DNA of 64,000 nt from Archangium primigenium (GTDB lineage Bacteria > Myxococcota > Myxococcia > Myxococcales > Myxococcaceae). Location of the stretch: NCBI RefSeq assembly GCF_016904885.1, contig NZ_JADWYI010000001.1, positions 8,241,224 through 8,305,223 of the forward strand, read 5' to 3'. The notes beneath the pieces are model-generated. The model searched no databases. It saw only the letters and a program-made list of their open reading frames with translations, and had not been told where the DNA came from. Below are positions 1 to 8,978 of this stretch, piece by piece. Position 1 is the stretch's first letter. The number at the start of each line of letters is the position of its first letter. Made by a program: the position numbers and the translations under genes.

Positions 1-600
1 GCGCGCGGGGCGGAAGGTGTCCTTGTAGATCCAGAACTGCGGCTGGCCCTCGGCGGGCCCGCCCAGCACGTACACCACCTCGCCGCCGAAGCGCGCGAGC
101 GACGTGGTGCGCGGCTCGATGCCCAGGGACGACAGGTGCGCCTCCAGCTCGTCCCGGCTGCGCGCGGTGAGCAGGGCGCACAGCTCGCGCACCGCCTCGC
201 TGAGCGCCGGAATCTCCGGGCCCTCCACGCGCTTGCGGCCCGCGGAGAACACCGAGGCCACGGCCCCGCCCGCGCGCGCCTTCGCCTCGAAGCGGCAGCG
301 GCCCGGCGGGCGGATGTACACCGTGCCGTCCACCTCCAGGTCCGGCTTGTCGGTGGGCAGGCCCAGCGCCGCGCCCGCCTCGCGCACCCCCGGTCCATAG
401 AAGCGCAGCGAGCCGTCCGCCTTGAGCGAGGCGAAGGTCTGCGCCTCGCGCGCGGCCACCATGCGGCGCATGATGGAGCCGCCGGGCAGCACGTAGGCCC
501 CGGCGCTCAGGGCCACCAGCGCGCCGAGGAGCAAGGCCGGTCGCCACGGGGCGCGGGCACGTCGGCGGAGGGGCACGGTCGTCGGAGGGGGGGTGGACAT
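1..600 (-). CDS. Secreted or membrane-anchored hypothetical protein, 3' end cut by window edge
   Basis: This is the first 200 codons of a minus-strand gene that continues past the left edge. The ATG at 600 is followed by an arginine-rich stretch and a hydrophobic segment (about residues 21-40, LLLGALVALSAGAYVL), so the product is exported or anchored. The rest alternates short beta-like segments and contains PPGRCRFEAKARAGG and a late VVYVLGGPAEGQPQFWIYKD. That pattern faintly resembles the LolA/LolB lipoprotein-carrier fold, but the match is by eye only. It is divergent from the beta-barrel gene, with about 58 bp between the two starts. Confidence 0.6.
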   Translation of the reverse strand, partial: MSTPPPTTVPLRRRARAPWRPALLLGALVALSAGAYVLPGGSIMRRMVAAREAQTFASLKADGSLRFYGPGVREAGAALGLPTDKPDLEVDGTVYIRPPGRCRFEAKARAGGAVASVFSAGRKRVEGPEIPALSEAVRELCALLTARSRDELEAHLSSLGIEPRTTSLARFGGEVVYVLGGPAEGQPQFWIYKDTFRPAR

Positions 601-658
601 AGGGGCGGGGAATCTAGTGATGGCCTCCCCCTCCATCAAGGCAGTTAGGATGCCCGGC

Positions 659-1525
659 ATGTCGCATCGCGCCACGCTGCTGCTCGCCCTCTGTCTCTCT
701 TCTTCCGCGCTCGCCCAGGAGGCGGACGCACTCCAGGCCCCCGTCGCGGAGGACTTGCGCGATCTGTCGAGCGCGCGGGCCTACGGCATGGGCGGCGCCT
801 GGCGCGCGCTGGGCTCGGACGCGGCCACGGGCACGGGCAACCCCGCGAGCGTCGCCGCCGTGCGCGGCTACCGCGTGGAGGCGACGGGCGGCTGGGACTG
901 GGTGGGCAAGGACGCCGCGGCCACGGTGGCCGTCGCCGACTCCGCCACCAGCCCCCTGGGCGCGGGCATCTCCTACCAGCTCATCACCCTGGGCAAGGGC
1001 GCGGCGCGCACCACCGCGCACCTCAACACGCTGGCGCTCGCGGCCCCCCTGAGCGAGAACCTGATGATCGGCGTCTCCGGCCGCTACCTCGTCATGCGCG
1101 GCGGACGGCAGGCCAACGCCCTCACGATGGACGCGGGCGTGCTCCTGCGCCCCACCCCGCTGCTCGCCCTGGGCGTGTCCGCCCACAACCTCATCGACAC
1201 GAAGCACGCGGAGCTCACCCGCTACTACTCGGCCCATGCCGGGGTGCTCGTGGGGCAGCTCACGATCGCCGCCGACGTGCGCGGGGACTTCGCCACGGAC
1301 GCGCGCCGCACGCTCACCTACAGCGGCGGCCTGGAGTACGTGCTCGGCCAGAACATCCCCGTGCGCGTGGGCTACACCTGGGACGGCTTCACCCGCACGT
1401 CCCAGGCGGGCGTGGGCATTGGCGTGGTGACGTCCGGGGGCGGCATCGACCTGGGCTACCACCACGACTTCGGCGGCGAGGGAGGCCGGCTGCTCTCCCT
1501 CACCTTCAAGGTCCAGGTGCGCTAG
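659..1525 (+). CDS. Outer-membrane beta-barrel protein, PorV/FadL-like
   Basis: The protein is about 288 residues. The ATG at 659 is chosen because AGGA at 647-650 lies 8 bases upstream and because translation then begins with a clean signal peptide (MSHRATLLLALCLSSSALAQ). The mature part opens with RAYGMGGAWRALGSDAATGTGNPA, the glycine-rich N-terminal plug motif of PorV/PorQ- and FadL-type barrels. Alternating amphipathic strands follow, ending in an aromatic/basic C-terminus typical of barrels. It probably sits in the outer membrane; its cargo is unknown. Its stop overlaps the stop of the converging TPR gene in a CTAG. Confidence 0.72.
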   Translation: MSHRATLLLALCLSSSALAQEADALQAPVAEDLRDLSSARAYGMGGAWRALGSDAATGTGNPASVAAVRGYRVEATGGWDWVGKDAAATVAVADSATSPLGAGISYQLITLGKGAARTTAHLNTLALAAPLSENLMIGVSGRYLVMRGGRQANALTMDAGVLLRPTPLLALGVSAHNLIDTKHAELTRYYSAHAGVLVGQLTIAADVRGDFATDARRTLTYSGGLEYVLGQNIPVRVGYTWDGFTRTSQAGVGIGVVTSGGGIDLGYHHDFGGEGGRLLSLTFKVQVR

Positions 1526-4500
1526 GCGCCCAGGGCGCGCAGGGGCAGGTAGCGCTCGGAGGCGGAGAAGCGCACGAGCTCCACGCTCTCCGGCTCACTG
1601 GCCTTGAGGGCCCGCAGCGCCGCCACGGCCGGCCCCGGGCCTCCGCAGGCGACCAGGCCCGCGCGGTTGGCCGAGTGGCGCGCGGCCTCCGAGAGCGCGC
1701 CGGCGTCGAAGCCCTTCTGCGCCGGCTCCAGCAGGGACAGGGCCCGCTCGCGCGCCCGGGGCGACAAGGCGTCGAGCACCACCCGCGCCTCGGGGCCGAA
1801 CTCCGAGCCCCCGCGCAGCACCGAGGTCAAGAGCGCCACCGCGCGCAGGAGCTGATCCTTGCGCAGGCAGCGCAGCGCGAGCAGATCCGGCCCCAGGCAG
1901 AACAGCGAGCGGCCGGCGAAGAAGCGCAGCTCGGACTCGGGCAGCACCTGCCGCACGGCCTGGCGGCCCACGAGGACGCGGGCATGGCCCGGGTAGACGA
2001 GGGAGATGGGCGGGCCGTCGTCCTCCGACAGACAGACCTCGGGCAGTGGCACGTCGAGCAGCCGGGCCACGGCCTGCAAGACGTCCAGGGCCGCGCGCGC
2101 GCCCGGGCCCGCGTCTGGCCAGAGCGGCTCCGAGGTGCCCGCGGCCCGGCCGTAGGTGGGGAACAGACGGCACAGGGGCATGCCCACGAGGGCGAGCAGC
2201 TCGCCCGCGGGGTTGCGCAGGCCCGGGTGGCGCAGGCCCGCGCGCTCCTCCACGGTGAGGGGCCGACGGGGAGGCCGGTTCGACCCCTCGCGCACGCCCG
2301 CGAGCGCCGAGGCCACGTCCGCCATCAACGCGCCGCGCGCCTGGTCTCCCCGGCTCACGAAGAAGGCCGACAGCTCGCGATAGGCCTCGGCATCCAGGGG
2401 ACGCTCCCGCACGCGCTCGACGACGCCGGGACGGAACTCGGCCACGGCGGTGCGGCCCGGACTGCTCGTGACGACGGAGGGCTCGGCGCCGGGCGCGGCG
2501 GGGGCGGACTCGGGAGCGCCCGGCCGGACCCGGCGGCGCACGGCGTCCATCTTCCCCGGAGGCGCGTTCCAGGAGAGCACCTTGGTGCTCTCCACGGCAT
2601 CCATCGCGCCCTCGAACACCCCGGGCGGCTTGGGCGCGGGCGGCGGCGGCTTCACGGCCACGCTCTCGCCCACCAGGGGCGCCGCGGGCCGGGGCGCGGG
2701 AGGCGGCACGGGCGCGGGGGGCGGCGCGGGCGCGGGTGGGGGCGGCGGCAGCTCGATCGCGGGCATCTCGAGCACCGTGGGCATGGACTCGAGCGCGACG
2801 GGCGGCAGCGGCGGCGGCATCGCCGAGGGCGCGATGAGCGAGGAGGGCGGCGGGATGAGGACCACGGTGCGCGAGCCGCTCGGCTCGCGCTTGGGCGTGG
2901 CGCTGCGCGGCGGCTCGGGCGGACGGCTCTGCTCGGCCAGGGCCTCGCGCAGGTTGTCCGCGCGGGTGGCGTACACCTGGGCCTTGGTCGCGTCCCCGAG
3001 CACCTCGCGGCAGAAGCGCGCCAGGCGCTCCCACGTGCCCATGCGCTCCGCGTCGTCCTCGGTGGCGGTGGCGGCGTGCTCCAGGGCCCACGCGGCCTCG
3101 CCCTTCTGGCCGAGCGCGATGAGCCGCTCCACGAGCAAGAGCCACGCGTCCTTGTGGCCAGGCTCGAAGCGCACCGCCTGGCGCAGCTCCGTGAGCGAGG
3201 CCGTGTGCTCGCCCCCGGCCTCCAGCAGGGCCACCAACTCCAGGCGGGCCTTGCGCGCGGCGGGGCCCCGGGGCTCGCGCGCGAGGCTGGCGCGCAAGAG
3301 GCGGCCCAGCGCGGCCGGATCTCCGATTTCGCGCGCCAGCGCCAGCAGCCGCTCCTGGGCGTGCGTGTCCTCCGGGTGCTCGACGAGCACCTCGCTCCAG
3401 GCCCACGAGGCGAGCCGCGCGTCCTTGCCCTCCTCGCCCGAGGCGAGCTCGGCGAGCAGACGCAGGCCCTCGGTGCGCGAGGGGGCCCGGCGGGGCATGG
3501 CGGCGAGCTCGGCGCGCAGGCGCTCGGCGGCTCCGGGTCGCGCGGGCGCGTCGACACACCGCGCCCAGCCCATCAGGGCCGGCAGGGAGTGGGGATCGAG
3601 CGCCACCGTGGCCTCGAAGTCCGCGAGCGCCGCGGCCTTGTCCCCGGTGGCCAGCAGCCGCGCACCCCGCGCGAGGAAGGCGGCGGCCCGGGCCGCGGGC
3701 GTCGTGGCGCGCTGTACGGCCTCGTCGAGCACGCGCCGCACCGCCCAGTCATCGCCCTCGCTGCGCTGGGACAAGAGCCGCACCTGCTCGGCGAGCGCGG
3801 CCTTGTCGCCGGTGAGCGCCACGATCTGCCCGTAGACGCGCGCGGCCTCCGCCTCGTCGTTCAGCTCGTCCTCCAGCAGCTCGGCGAGCCGGGTGAGCAC
3901 CTCGGCGCGCTCGGCGGGCTCTCCGGCGCGCTCGGCCCAGGCCAGGTAGAAGCTGGCGAGCTCGCGCCAGGCCTGGCGCGCGATGAGCTGCGCCTCCACG
4001 CGCGTGTCGTCCGGGCTGTCGCGCCGGGGCGTGCGCGCGGGCGCGGGGCCCGGCTCGTCGTCGGCGCCCCAGGGCACGGGGGCGGCGGTGCGCGCGGGCG
4101 GCGCTGGAGCGGGCGGCTCGTCCGAGGGGAAGTCCGTCACCTCGATGCTCTCGCGCCGGTGGCTGAAGGCCGCGCCGCCCGAGTCATCCCGGGGCGAGGA
4201 CGCGGACGGCCCGGAGAGCCCGAAGGGCAGCCCGGACGACTCCGAGGTGACGTCGTCGTCCTGGGACCAGGGCGAGGGCATGTCGAGCAGGGTGCCGTGG
4301 CGGTCCACGGACGCGGCGGGTGCCTCCGGCTCGGGCGGCGGCGCGACGAACTCGGAGGTGTACGACTCCTCGGGCGGAGCGAACCGGGCGAGCAGGGGCG
4401 CCGGGGCCTCCATGGTGCGCTCCTCCTCGGGCAGGGGCGGAGGCGGCCGCGGCGCGGGAGGCGCGCTGGCCTCCACGGTGTACGCCTCCGCGTCGCGCGG

Positions 4501-5145
4501 CTCGGTGGCCGCGCGGGGCGCGAAGCGCGCGTCGGGGGGCGTGGCGGAGCCCGCGGTGCTCTCCTCCCAGACCTGGGGCGGCGCGGACGAGGCCCCCTGG
4601 GGACGGGGCGCGGCGGACGGGTCCGCACGCGCGGGCAGGGGCACGAGGCCCTTGGGGCGCGTGACGCGGGAGGGGGGCGGCTCGCGGCCGGACAGCAGGG
4701 CCTGCAGCCGCAGGGCATGCCGGTCCCCGGGAGACTCCTCGACCAGGGCCTGGAGCATCTCGAGGGCGCGGGGCACCTGCTCCACGCGGCGCAGCACGCG
4801 CACCAGTTGCAGGCGCACGGCGCGGCGGGTGTCGCCCCGGGTATGGCCGAGCGCGGACGTGAGCAGCGCGATGGCGGCCGCCTCGGTGCCCGCGCGCAGC
4901 GAGAAGGCGACGAGCACCGCGGCCAGCCGGGCCGTCATGGGCACCGAGCGGCTGGCGCGCACCAGCTCGCCAAAGGCCCGCGCGGCGTGGCCCTCGCGCA
5001 GCAGCCGGGCCGCCTGCTTGCGGTGGCCTTCCACGAAGTCCGGCGTCTCCGTCGTGCGCAACCGGGGCGGGGCCGTGGCCATGCGCTGTCGGGCCTCGCC
5101 CTTCTCCGGAGGCTTGGAATCCTTGCCGTCTCTCACGCCACCCAT
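1522..5145 (-). CDS. Large tetratricopeptide-repeat protein with proline-rich linkers
   Basis: This is a 1207-residue cytoplasmic protein with no signal peptide. Residues about 40-150 and 370-720 are alanine/leucine-rich helical repeats of TPR type. They are separated by long Pro/Ala/Glu-rich disordered linkers (about 160-370 and 730-900) containing poly-proline runs. The last 250 residues form a more compact globular region (LFPTYGRAAGTSEPLW onward) that I do not recognise. It is probably a scaffold. A second start at 5082 (MATAPPRLRTTETP) is also plausible, because neither start has a strong ribosome-binding site. It converges on the barrel gene and follows the RluA gene by 12 bp, so the two may be co-transcribed. 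Confidence 0.75.
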   Translation of the reverse strand: MGGVRDGKDSKPPEKGEARQRMATAPPRLRTTETPDFVEGHRKQAARLLREGHAARAFGELVRASRSVPMTARLAAVLVAFSLRAGTEAAAIALLTSALGHTRGDTRRAVRLQLVRVLRRVEQVPRALEMLQALVEESPGDRHALRLQALLSGREPPPSRVTRPKGLVPLPARADPSAAPRPQGASSAPPQVWEESTAGSATPPDARFAPRAATEPRDAEAYTVEASAPPAPRPPPPLPEEERTMEAPAPLLARFAPPEESYTSEFVAPPPEPEAPAASVDRHGTLLDMPSPWSQDDDVTSESSGLPFGLSGPSASSPRDDSGGAAFSHRRESIEVTDFPSDEPPAPAPPARTAAPVPWGADDEPGPAPARTPRRDSPDDTRVEAQLIARQAWRELASFYLAWAERAGEPAERAEVLTRLAELLEDELNDEAEAARVYGQIVALTGDKAALAEQVRLLSQRSEGDDWAVRRVLDEAVQRATTPAARAAAFLARGARLLATGDKAAALADFEATVALDPHSLPALMGWARCVDAPARPGAAERLRAELAAMPRRAPSRTEGLRLLAELASGEEGKDARLASWAWSEVLVEHPEDTHAQERLLALAREIGDPAALGRLLRASLAREPRGPAARKARLELVALLEAGGEHTASLTELRQAVRFEPGHKDAWLLLVERLIALGQKGEAAWALEHAATATEDDAERMGTWERLARFCREVLGDATKAQVYATRADNLREALAEQSRPPEPPRSATPKREPSGSRTVVLIPPPSSLIAPSAMPPPLPPVALESMPTVLEMPAIELPPPPPAPAPPPAPVPPPAPRPAAPLVGESVAVKPPPPAPKPPGVFEGAMDAVESTKVLSWNAPPGKMDAVRRRVRPGAPESAPAAPGAEPSVVTSSPGRTAVAEFRPGVVERVRERPLDAEAYRELSAFFVSRGDQARGALMADVASALAGVREGSNRPPRRPLTVEERAGLRHPGLRNPAGELLALVGMPLCRLFPTYGRAAGTSEPLWPDAGPGARAALDVLQAVARLLDVPLPEVCLSEDDGPPISLVYPGHARVLVGRQAVRQVLPESELRFFAGRSLFCLGPDLLALRCLRKDQLLRAVALLTSVLRGGSEFGPEARVVLDALSPRARERALSLLEPAQKGFDAGALSEAARHSANRAGLVACGGPGPAVAALRALKASEPESVELVRFSASERYLPLRALGA

Positions 5146-5157
5146 GGGGCGCCCAGT

Positions 5158-6075
5158 CTACACGGGCGCGACGAGCCCCGCCGCCGTGAAGTAGAGCGCC
5201 AGGTCCTCGGGCAGCGGCGCCTCGAAGCGCAGGGGGCTCCCCGAGCGGGGGTGGGCGATCTCCAGCGCCTGGGCGTGCAGCAGGCAGCGGGGCGCGGCGA
5301 GGCTCCCCGCCCGGGGGGCGCCGCCATAGCGGGTGTCCCCCAGGATGGGCGCGCCCAGGGCCGTCAGGTGTGCGCGCAACTGATGGGTGCGTCCGGTCTG
5401 GGGCAACAATTCCACCAGGTGGAAATCCGGGCCGGCGTACACCACGCGGAAGAGGGTGAGCGCGGGAATGCCATTGGCCGCGCGGGTGGCGCGCCAGCGG
5501 CCCGGACGCGACGGGTCGCGCGACAGGGGCAGGTCGATGGTGCCCGAGGGGGGCAGCGCGACGGGCCCCACGGCCGCCAGGTAGCGCTTGTGGGCCCGGC
5601 CCTCGCGGAACTCCCCGGCCAGGGCGGCCGTCGCCTCGGGGCTCTTGCCGAACACGGTCACCCCGGACGTCTCGCGATCCAGGCGGTGCACGAGCCCCGC
5701 GGGCCGTCCGAGGTGCGTCCCCACCCGGTCCACCAGGCTGTCGCCCACCCGACCCTCGGTGGGCTGGGCCGTCATGCCCGCGGGCTTGTCCACCGCGATC
5801 ACCGCCGCGTCCTCGAACAGCACGCGAAGCGCCGCCACCGGCGCGGCGGCGGGTGCGAGCGGACTCACGCCCCCCTCCTCCAACACCACCGTCACCACCT
5901 GTTGGGCGTCCAACCGCGCCCGGGCGTCCCGGCTCCGGCGGCCGCCCACGTACACCGCGCCCACGTCCACCAGCCGCGCCACCTCCTCGCCCGGCAGCGC
6001 CAGCACCTCCGCCAACACCTCGCCCAGGGGGCGGCCCACCTGGGCGGTCTCGACACGGAAGGTGCGACGCTTCAT
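5158..6075 (-). CDS. RluA-family 23S rRNA/tRNA pseudouridine synthase
   Basis: The 305-residue enzyme isomerises specific uridines in RNA to pseudouridine. An N-terminal S4-like RNA-binding region (about 14-65) precedes the catalytic domain. The hallmark HRLDRETSGV is present, with the catalytic Asp at residue 133. VDKPAGM (about 95-101) and LLPQTGRTHQLRAHL further on are also typical of RluA/RluC/RluD. The ATG at 6075 is favoured over longer in-frame starts because GAGG lies about 8 bases upstream and this gives the normal family length. The subfamily (RluC, RluD or RluA) cannot be settled by eye. Confidence 0.9.
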   Translation of the reverse strand: MKRRTFRVETAQVGRPLGEVLAEVLALPGEEVARLVDVGAVYVGGRRSRDARARLDAQQVVTVVLEEGGVSPLAPAAAPVAALRVLFEDAAVIAVDKPAGMTAQPTEGRVGDSLVDRVGTHLGRPAGLVHRLDRETSGVTVFGKSPEATAALAGEFREGRAHKRYLAAVGPVALPPSGTIDLPLSRDPSRPGRWRATRAANGIPALTLFRVVYAGPDFHLVELLPQTGRTHQLRAHLTALGAPILGDTRYGGAPRAGSLAAPRCLLHAQALEIAHPRSGSPLRFEAPLPEDLALYFTAAGLVAPV

Positions 6076-6252
6076 GGGACGACCTCGGGGCTCGGCACGC
6101 CCCGTCGCGTATACCGCGCCGTCCCACCGAGGCGGGAGCCCTTCCACCAGCCAACATCTCGCCCCGTGCGTGTCTCCGGGTGAACAGAGCCTCCAGGACG
6201 TGCGCGGGGGGACACTCCCGATCCTGGACGCCGGTCCCAATCGTGTCCGCCC

Positions 6253-6906
6253 ATGAACGCACTCAGACTGCTCAAGCACGATCACCGGATCGTCGAGGCC
6301 CTGTTCAAACAATTCGAGAAGGCGGGCGACAAGGCCCTCAAGGAGAAGCAGGAAATCGTCCGGTGGATCGTGAAGGAGCTGTCCATCCACGCGGCCATCG
6401 AGGAGCAGCTGCTCTACCCCCTGGCGCGCGCCCGGGACGAGCGGCTCAAGTCGGACGTGCTCGAGGCGCTCGAGGAGCACCACGTGGTGAAGTGGACGCT
6501 CAAGGAGCTCGAGGGCATGTCGCCCGAGGACGAGCGCTTCGACGCCAAGGTGACCGTGCTCATGGAGAGCGTGCGGCACCACGTGAAGGAGGAGGAGACC
6601 GAACTCTTCCCCAAGCTCGAGAAGCTCATGGGCAAGGCGGAGCTCGAGGCGCTGGGCGAGGCCCTGGCGCAGGCGAAGAAGACGGTGCCCAGCCGTCCGC
6701 ACCCCAAGTCGCCGGACACGCCCCCGGGCAACCTCATCGCGGGCGTGCTCGCCAAGCTCATGGACGCGGGCCGGGACGCGGCGCGCGAGGGCAGCCGCCG
6801 GGCGGTCAAGGCCGTGAGCCGGGCCACGGGCCGCACCACGGAGCGCACCAAGCGCCGCGCGCCCGCCGCCAAGAAGAGCGCCCGGCGCGCCGTGACGAGC
6901 CGGTGA
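6253..6906 (+). CDS. Hemerythrin HHE domain protein with basic tail
   Basis: The protein is 217 residues. The first 130 or so form a four-helix hemerythrin-like bundle with the expected histidine/acidic pattern: LKHDHRIVEALF, HAAIEEQLLYPLA, EEHHVVKWTLKEL and RHHVKEEETELFPKL. These residues usually bind a di-iron centre that senses or stores O2, NO or iron. The last 70 residues are a Lys/Arg/Ala-rich tail (SRRAVKAVSRATGR, KRRAPAAKKSARRAV) resembling histone H1-like tails, which suggests nucleic-acid contact. It is monocistronic between the divergent RluA gene and the M3 peptidase gene. Confidence 0.85.
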   Translation: MNALRLLKHDHRIVEALFKQFEKAGDKALKEKQEIVRWIVKELSIHAAIEEQLLYPLARARDERLKSDVLEALEEHHVVKWTLKELEGMSPEDERFDAKVTVLMESVRHHVKEEETELFPKLEKLMGKAELEALGEALAQAKKTVPSRPHPKSPDTPPGNLIAGVLAKLMDAGRDAAREGSRRAVKAVSRATGRTTERTKRRAPAAKKSARRAVTSR

Positions 6907-6941
6907 GCCAGCGGCGCGGCGCTGGAGTATGACACGGGGCC

Positions 6942-8462
6942 ATGAACCGCCCCCTTCCCCTGCTGCGCGCGGAGTTGGATGACTTCCTCGCGGCGCTGGC
7001 CACCCGGGCCTGGCGCGCCGCGGCGGGCCTGCCCGTGGACATGTCCCCGCGCCAGTTGCTCGAGGACTCGCCCGACATCACCGCCCCCGAGGCCTTCGCC
7101 GCCGCCACCGAGGCCGTGCCCAAGGCCCAGGCCAAGGGGGACACGCTGGGCCTGCGGCGGCTGCGGCTCTTGCGCGACTTCATCGCCACCCAGGTGGAGG
7201 AGTCCCTCGCCGCGCCCGACGCCGAGGCCGTGGGCCAGCTGGAGGCCCGCTCCAGCCTGCCGGTGGACGACGGCGCGCTGCCGCTCGGCGAGGTGCTGGC
7301 CCAATTGCCCCACGAGCCCAACCGGAGCCGGCGCACCGTGCTGGAGAACGCCGCGGGCGGCTTTCTCTGGGACAACCGGGGCCGCTACGGCGCGCGCCGC
7401 GACGCCTCGTTCCAGGTGGCGGAAGCCTTGCGCGCCCCGAGCTACGCCGCCCTGCGCGAGGACGTGTCCGGCATCGCGCTCGGGCCCCTGGCCGAGGCCG
7501 CCGCCCAGACGCTGCGCCGCACCGAGGACGCCTACCGGGACGTGCTCGCCTACGTGCTGCGCAAGGTGGAGCCCACGCTCAAGCCCCTGCCCTCGGGCCA
7601 CGCGCGGCGACACGACGTGCAGGCCGCGCTCCAGGCGCCGTGGATGCACGCCTTCTTCCGGCGCGAGGACGGCCTGCCCGGGGTCATCCGCTGGCTGCAG
7701 GAGTGGGGCTTCCACCCCTCGGCCGAGGGCCGCATCCGCCTGGACGACGAGGAGCGGCCCGGCAAGGCCACCCGCCCCCTCACCGCGGCCGTGCGCGTGC
7801 CCGGCGAGGTGCGCCTGGTGCTGCGGCGGCGCGCGGGGCTGGATGCCCTGGGCGGCCTGCTTCACGAGTACGGCCATGCCCTGCACCATGCCCACGTCTC
7901 GGACACCCTGCCCCTGGAGCTGCGGCGGCTGGAGGACGCGTCGGTGACGGAGGCCTACGCCACGCTGTTCGAGCGGCTGCTCCTGGACGAGGAGTGGCTC
8001 AAGCGCTACGCGCGCCTGCCGTCCGAGCCCGCGCGGGACGCGGCGCGCATGGCGGCCTTCCAGGGGCTCACCGTGCTGCGCCGCCACTGCGCCCGGCTCG
8101 CCCACGAGCTGTCGCTCTACGCCCACGGCGCCTCGGAGGAGCGCGCCGAGGAGTACGTGGAGCGGCAGCGCGCCGCGCTCTTCGTCGAGCCCCACCCGGG
8201 CTTCTTCCTCTTCGACGTGGACCCGCAGCTGTACGTGACGCGCTACCTGCGCGCCTGGGCGCTGGAGACACGACTCACCCCGCGGCTCACCGCGCGCTTC
8301 AACGAGGACTGGTGGCGCAACCCCGCCGCGCGCCAGTGGCTCCAGGGGCTGTTCGCCCGGGGTGGCACCGACGACGCCGAGGCCCTGTCCCAGGAGCTCT
8401 CGGGCAATAGCCTGGCGCTCCCCGAGGCGGGTGACCGCCTCGTGGCCCTGCTCAATCGCTGA
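6942..8462 (+). CDS. M3-family zinc oligoendopeptidase-like protein
   Basis: The 506-residue protein has no signal peptide. The zinc motif HEYGH is at residues 308-312 (LGGLLHEYGHALHHA), matching the HExGH form of peptidase family M3 (oligoendopeptidase F, thimet oligopeptidase). A downstream Glu in SVTEAYATLFE fits the third zinc ligand. The long helical N-terminal half is typical of the family. It probably hydrolyses cytosolic peptides. Overall identity to classical PepF looks low, so substrate range is open. It lies 35 bp after the hemerythrin gene and may share its transcript. Confidence 0.85.
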   Translation: MNRPLPLLRAELDDFLAALATRAWRAAAGLPVDMSPRQLLEDSPDITAPEAFAAATEAVPKAQAKGDTLGLRRLRLLRDFIATQVEESLAAPDAEAVGQLEARSSLPVDDGALPLGEVLAQLPHEPNRSRRTVLENAAGGFLWDNRGRYGARRDASFQVAEALRAPSYAALREDVSGIALGPLAEAAAQTLRRTEDAYRDVLAYVLRKVEPTLKPLPSGHARRHDVQAALQAPWMHAFFRREDGLPGVIRWLQEWGFHPSAEGRIRLDDEERPGKATRPLTAAVRVPGEVRLVLRRRAGLDALGGLLHEYGHALHHAHVSDTLPLELRRLEDASVTEAYATLFERLLLDEEWLKRYARLPSEPARDAARMAAFQGLTVLRRHCARLAHELSLYAHGASEERAEEYVERQRAALFVEPHPGFFLFDVDPQLYVTRYLRAWALETRLTPRLTARFNEDWWRNPAARQWLQGLFARGGTDDAEALSQELSGNSLALPEAGDRLVALLNR

Positions 8463-8489
8463 GCGTGCGCGCCGGGGTGTCCCGGAGGA

Positions 8490-8813
8490 CTACTTCTTCT
8501 TGAGCGCGCGGACGATCTTCTGCTTCGTCGCGCTCGCGGTGGCCGCGGCCTTGGGCTTGTTCGTGGCCGTCTTGGCCTGGCCCGTGCGCTCGCGCATCGC
8601 CTTCATCAGCTGCATCTCGATGAGCAGCAGCTCGTCGCCCAGCTCCGCGTTGTCCCCAGCGGCGCGGGGCAGCGGCGCGGTCTTGGAAGTGCCCGCGCCA
8701 TGCCGCATGCGCAGCACCTTCTCCTCCTCGGGGGCCAGGGTGCGCGCCTTCTCCAGCGCCACCTTGAGCTCCTTGGACGTCACCGTCGTGCTACCGCTGA
8801 CCTTGCGCTCCAT
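8490..8813 (-). CDS. Small hypothetical protein with sigma-70 region-4-like motif
   Basis: The protein is 107 residues, with ATG at 8813 preceded by AGGGGAG at good spacing. Residues 26-41 read LAPEEEKVLRMRHGAG, nearly the same as the first segment of RpoD region 4.1 (typically LTPREEKVLRMRFGIG). No region 4.2 helix-turn-helix follows. The middle is an acidic/leucine helix (AELGDELLLIEMQLMKAMRERTG), and the tail is Lys/Ala-rich (KAAATASATKQKIVRALKKK). It could contact RNA polymerase, but that is inference from the motif alone. It has its own well-formed promoter and a palindromic leader. Confidence 0.75.
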   Translation of the reverse strand: MERKVSGSTTVTSKELKVALEKARTLAPEEEKVLRMRHGAGTSKTAPLPRAAGDNAELGDELLLIEMQLMKAMRERTGQAKTATNKPKAAATASATKQKIVRALKKK

Positions 8814-8842
8814 CTTCCGCTCCCCTTGCGATGGCCCCTGAA

Positions 8843-8861
8843 CGTCCGATCATGTCGGACG
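8843..8861. promoter_or_regulatory. Inverted repeat in the 5' leader of the sigma-like small gene
   Basis: Perfect 7-bp arms CGTCCGA and TCGGACG surround a 5-base spacer. It lies between the predicted promoter (-10 at 8885-8890) and the start codon at 8813, so it could be a repressor operator or an RNA hairpin in the leader. Confidence 0.45.
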
Positions 8862-8884
8862 CGTACGAGCCGCAACCGTCGAGG

Positions 8885-8912
8885 ATTCTAGAGATCGCAA
8901 GAGGATGGTCAA
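8885..8912 (-). promoter_or_regulatory. Predicted sigma-70 promoter for the small sigma-like gene
   Basis: Read on the minus strand this is TTGACC (8912-8907), a 16-base spacer, then TAGAAT (8890-8885), close to the housekeeping consensus and inside a locally AT-rich patch. Transcription would start near 8878, leaving a leader of about 65 nt. Confidence 0.5.
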
Positions 8913-8978
8913 ATTTTCTTCCAACAGGACGCTGCCAACCTGTAGCGACCTGCCGGTCCGACGCGACGTCCCCGGGCC

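Noticed and set aside
1675-6183. A very long open frame on the plus strand across the TPR and RluA genes
   Set aside because: It is antisense to two recognisable genes, is composed of Arg/Ala/Gly/His-rich sequence with no motif, and is an effect of high GC.
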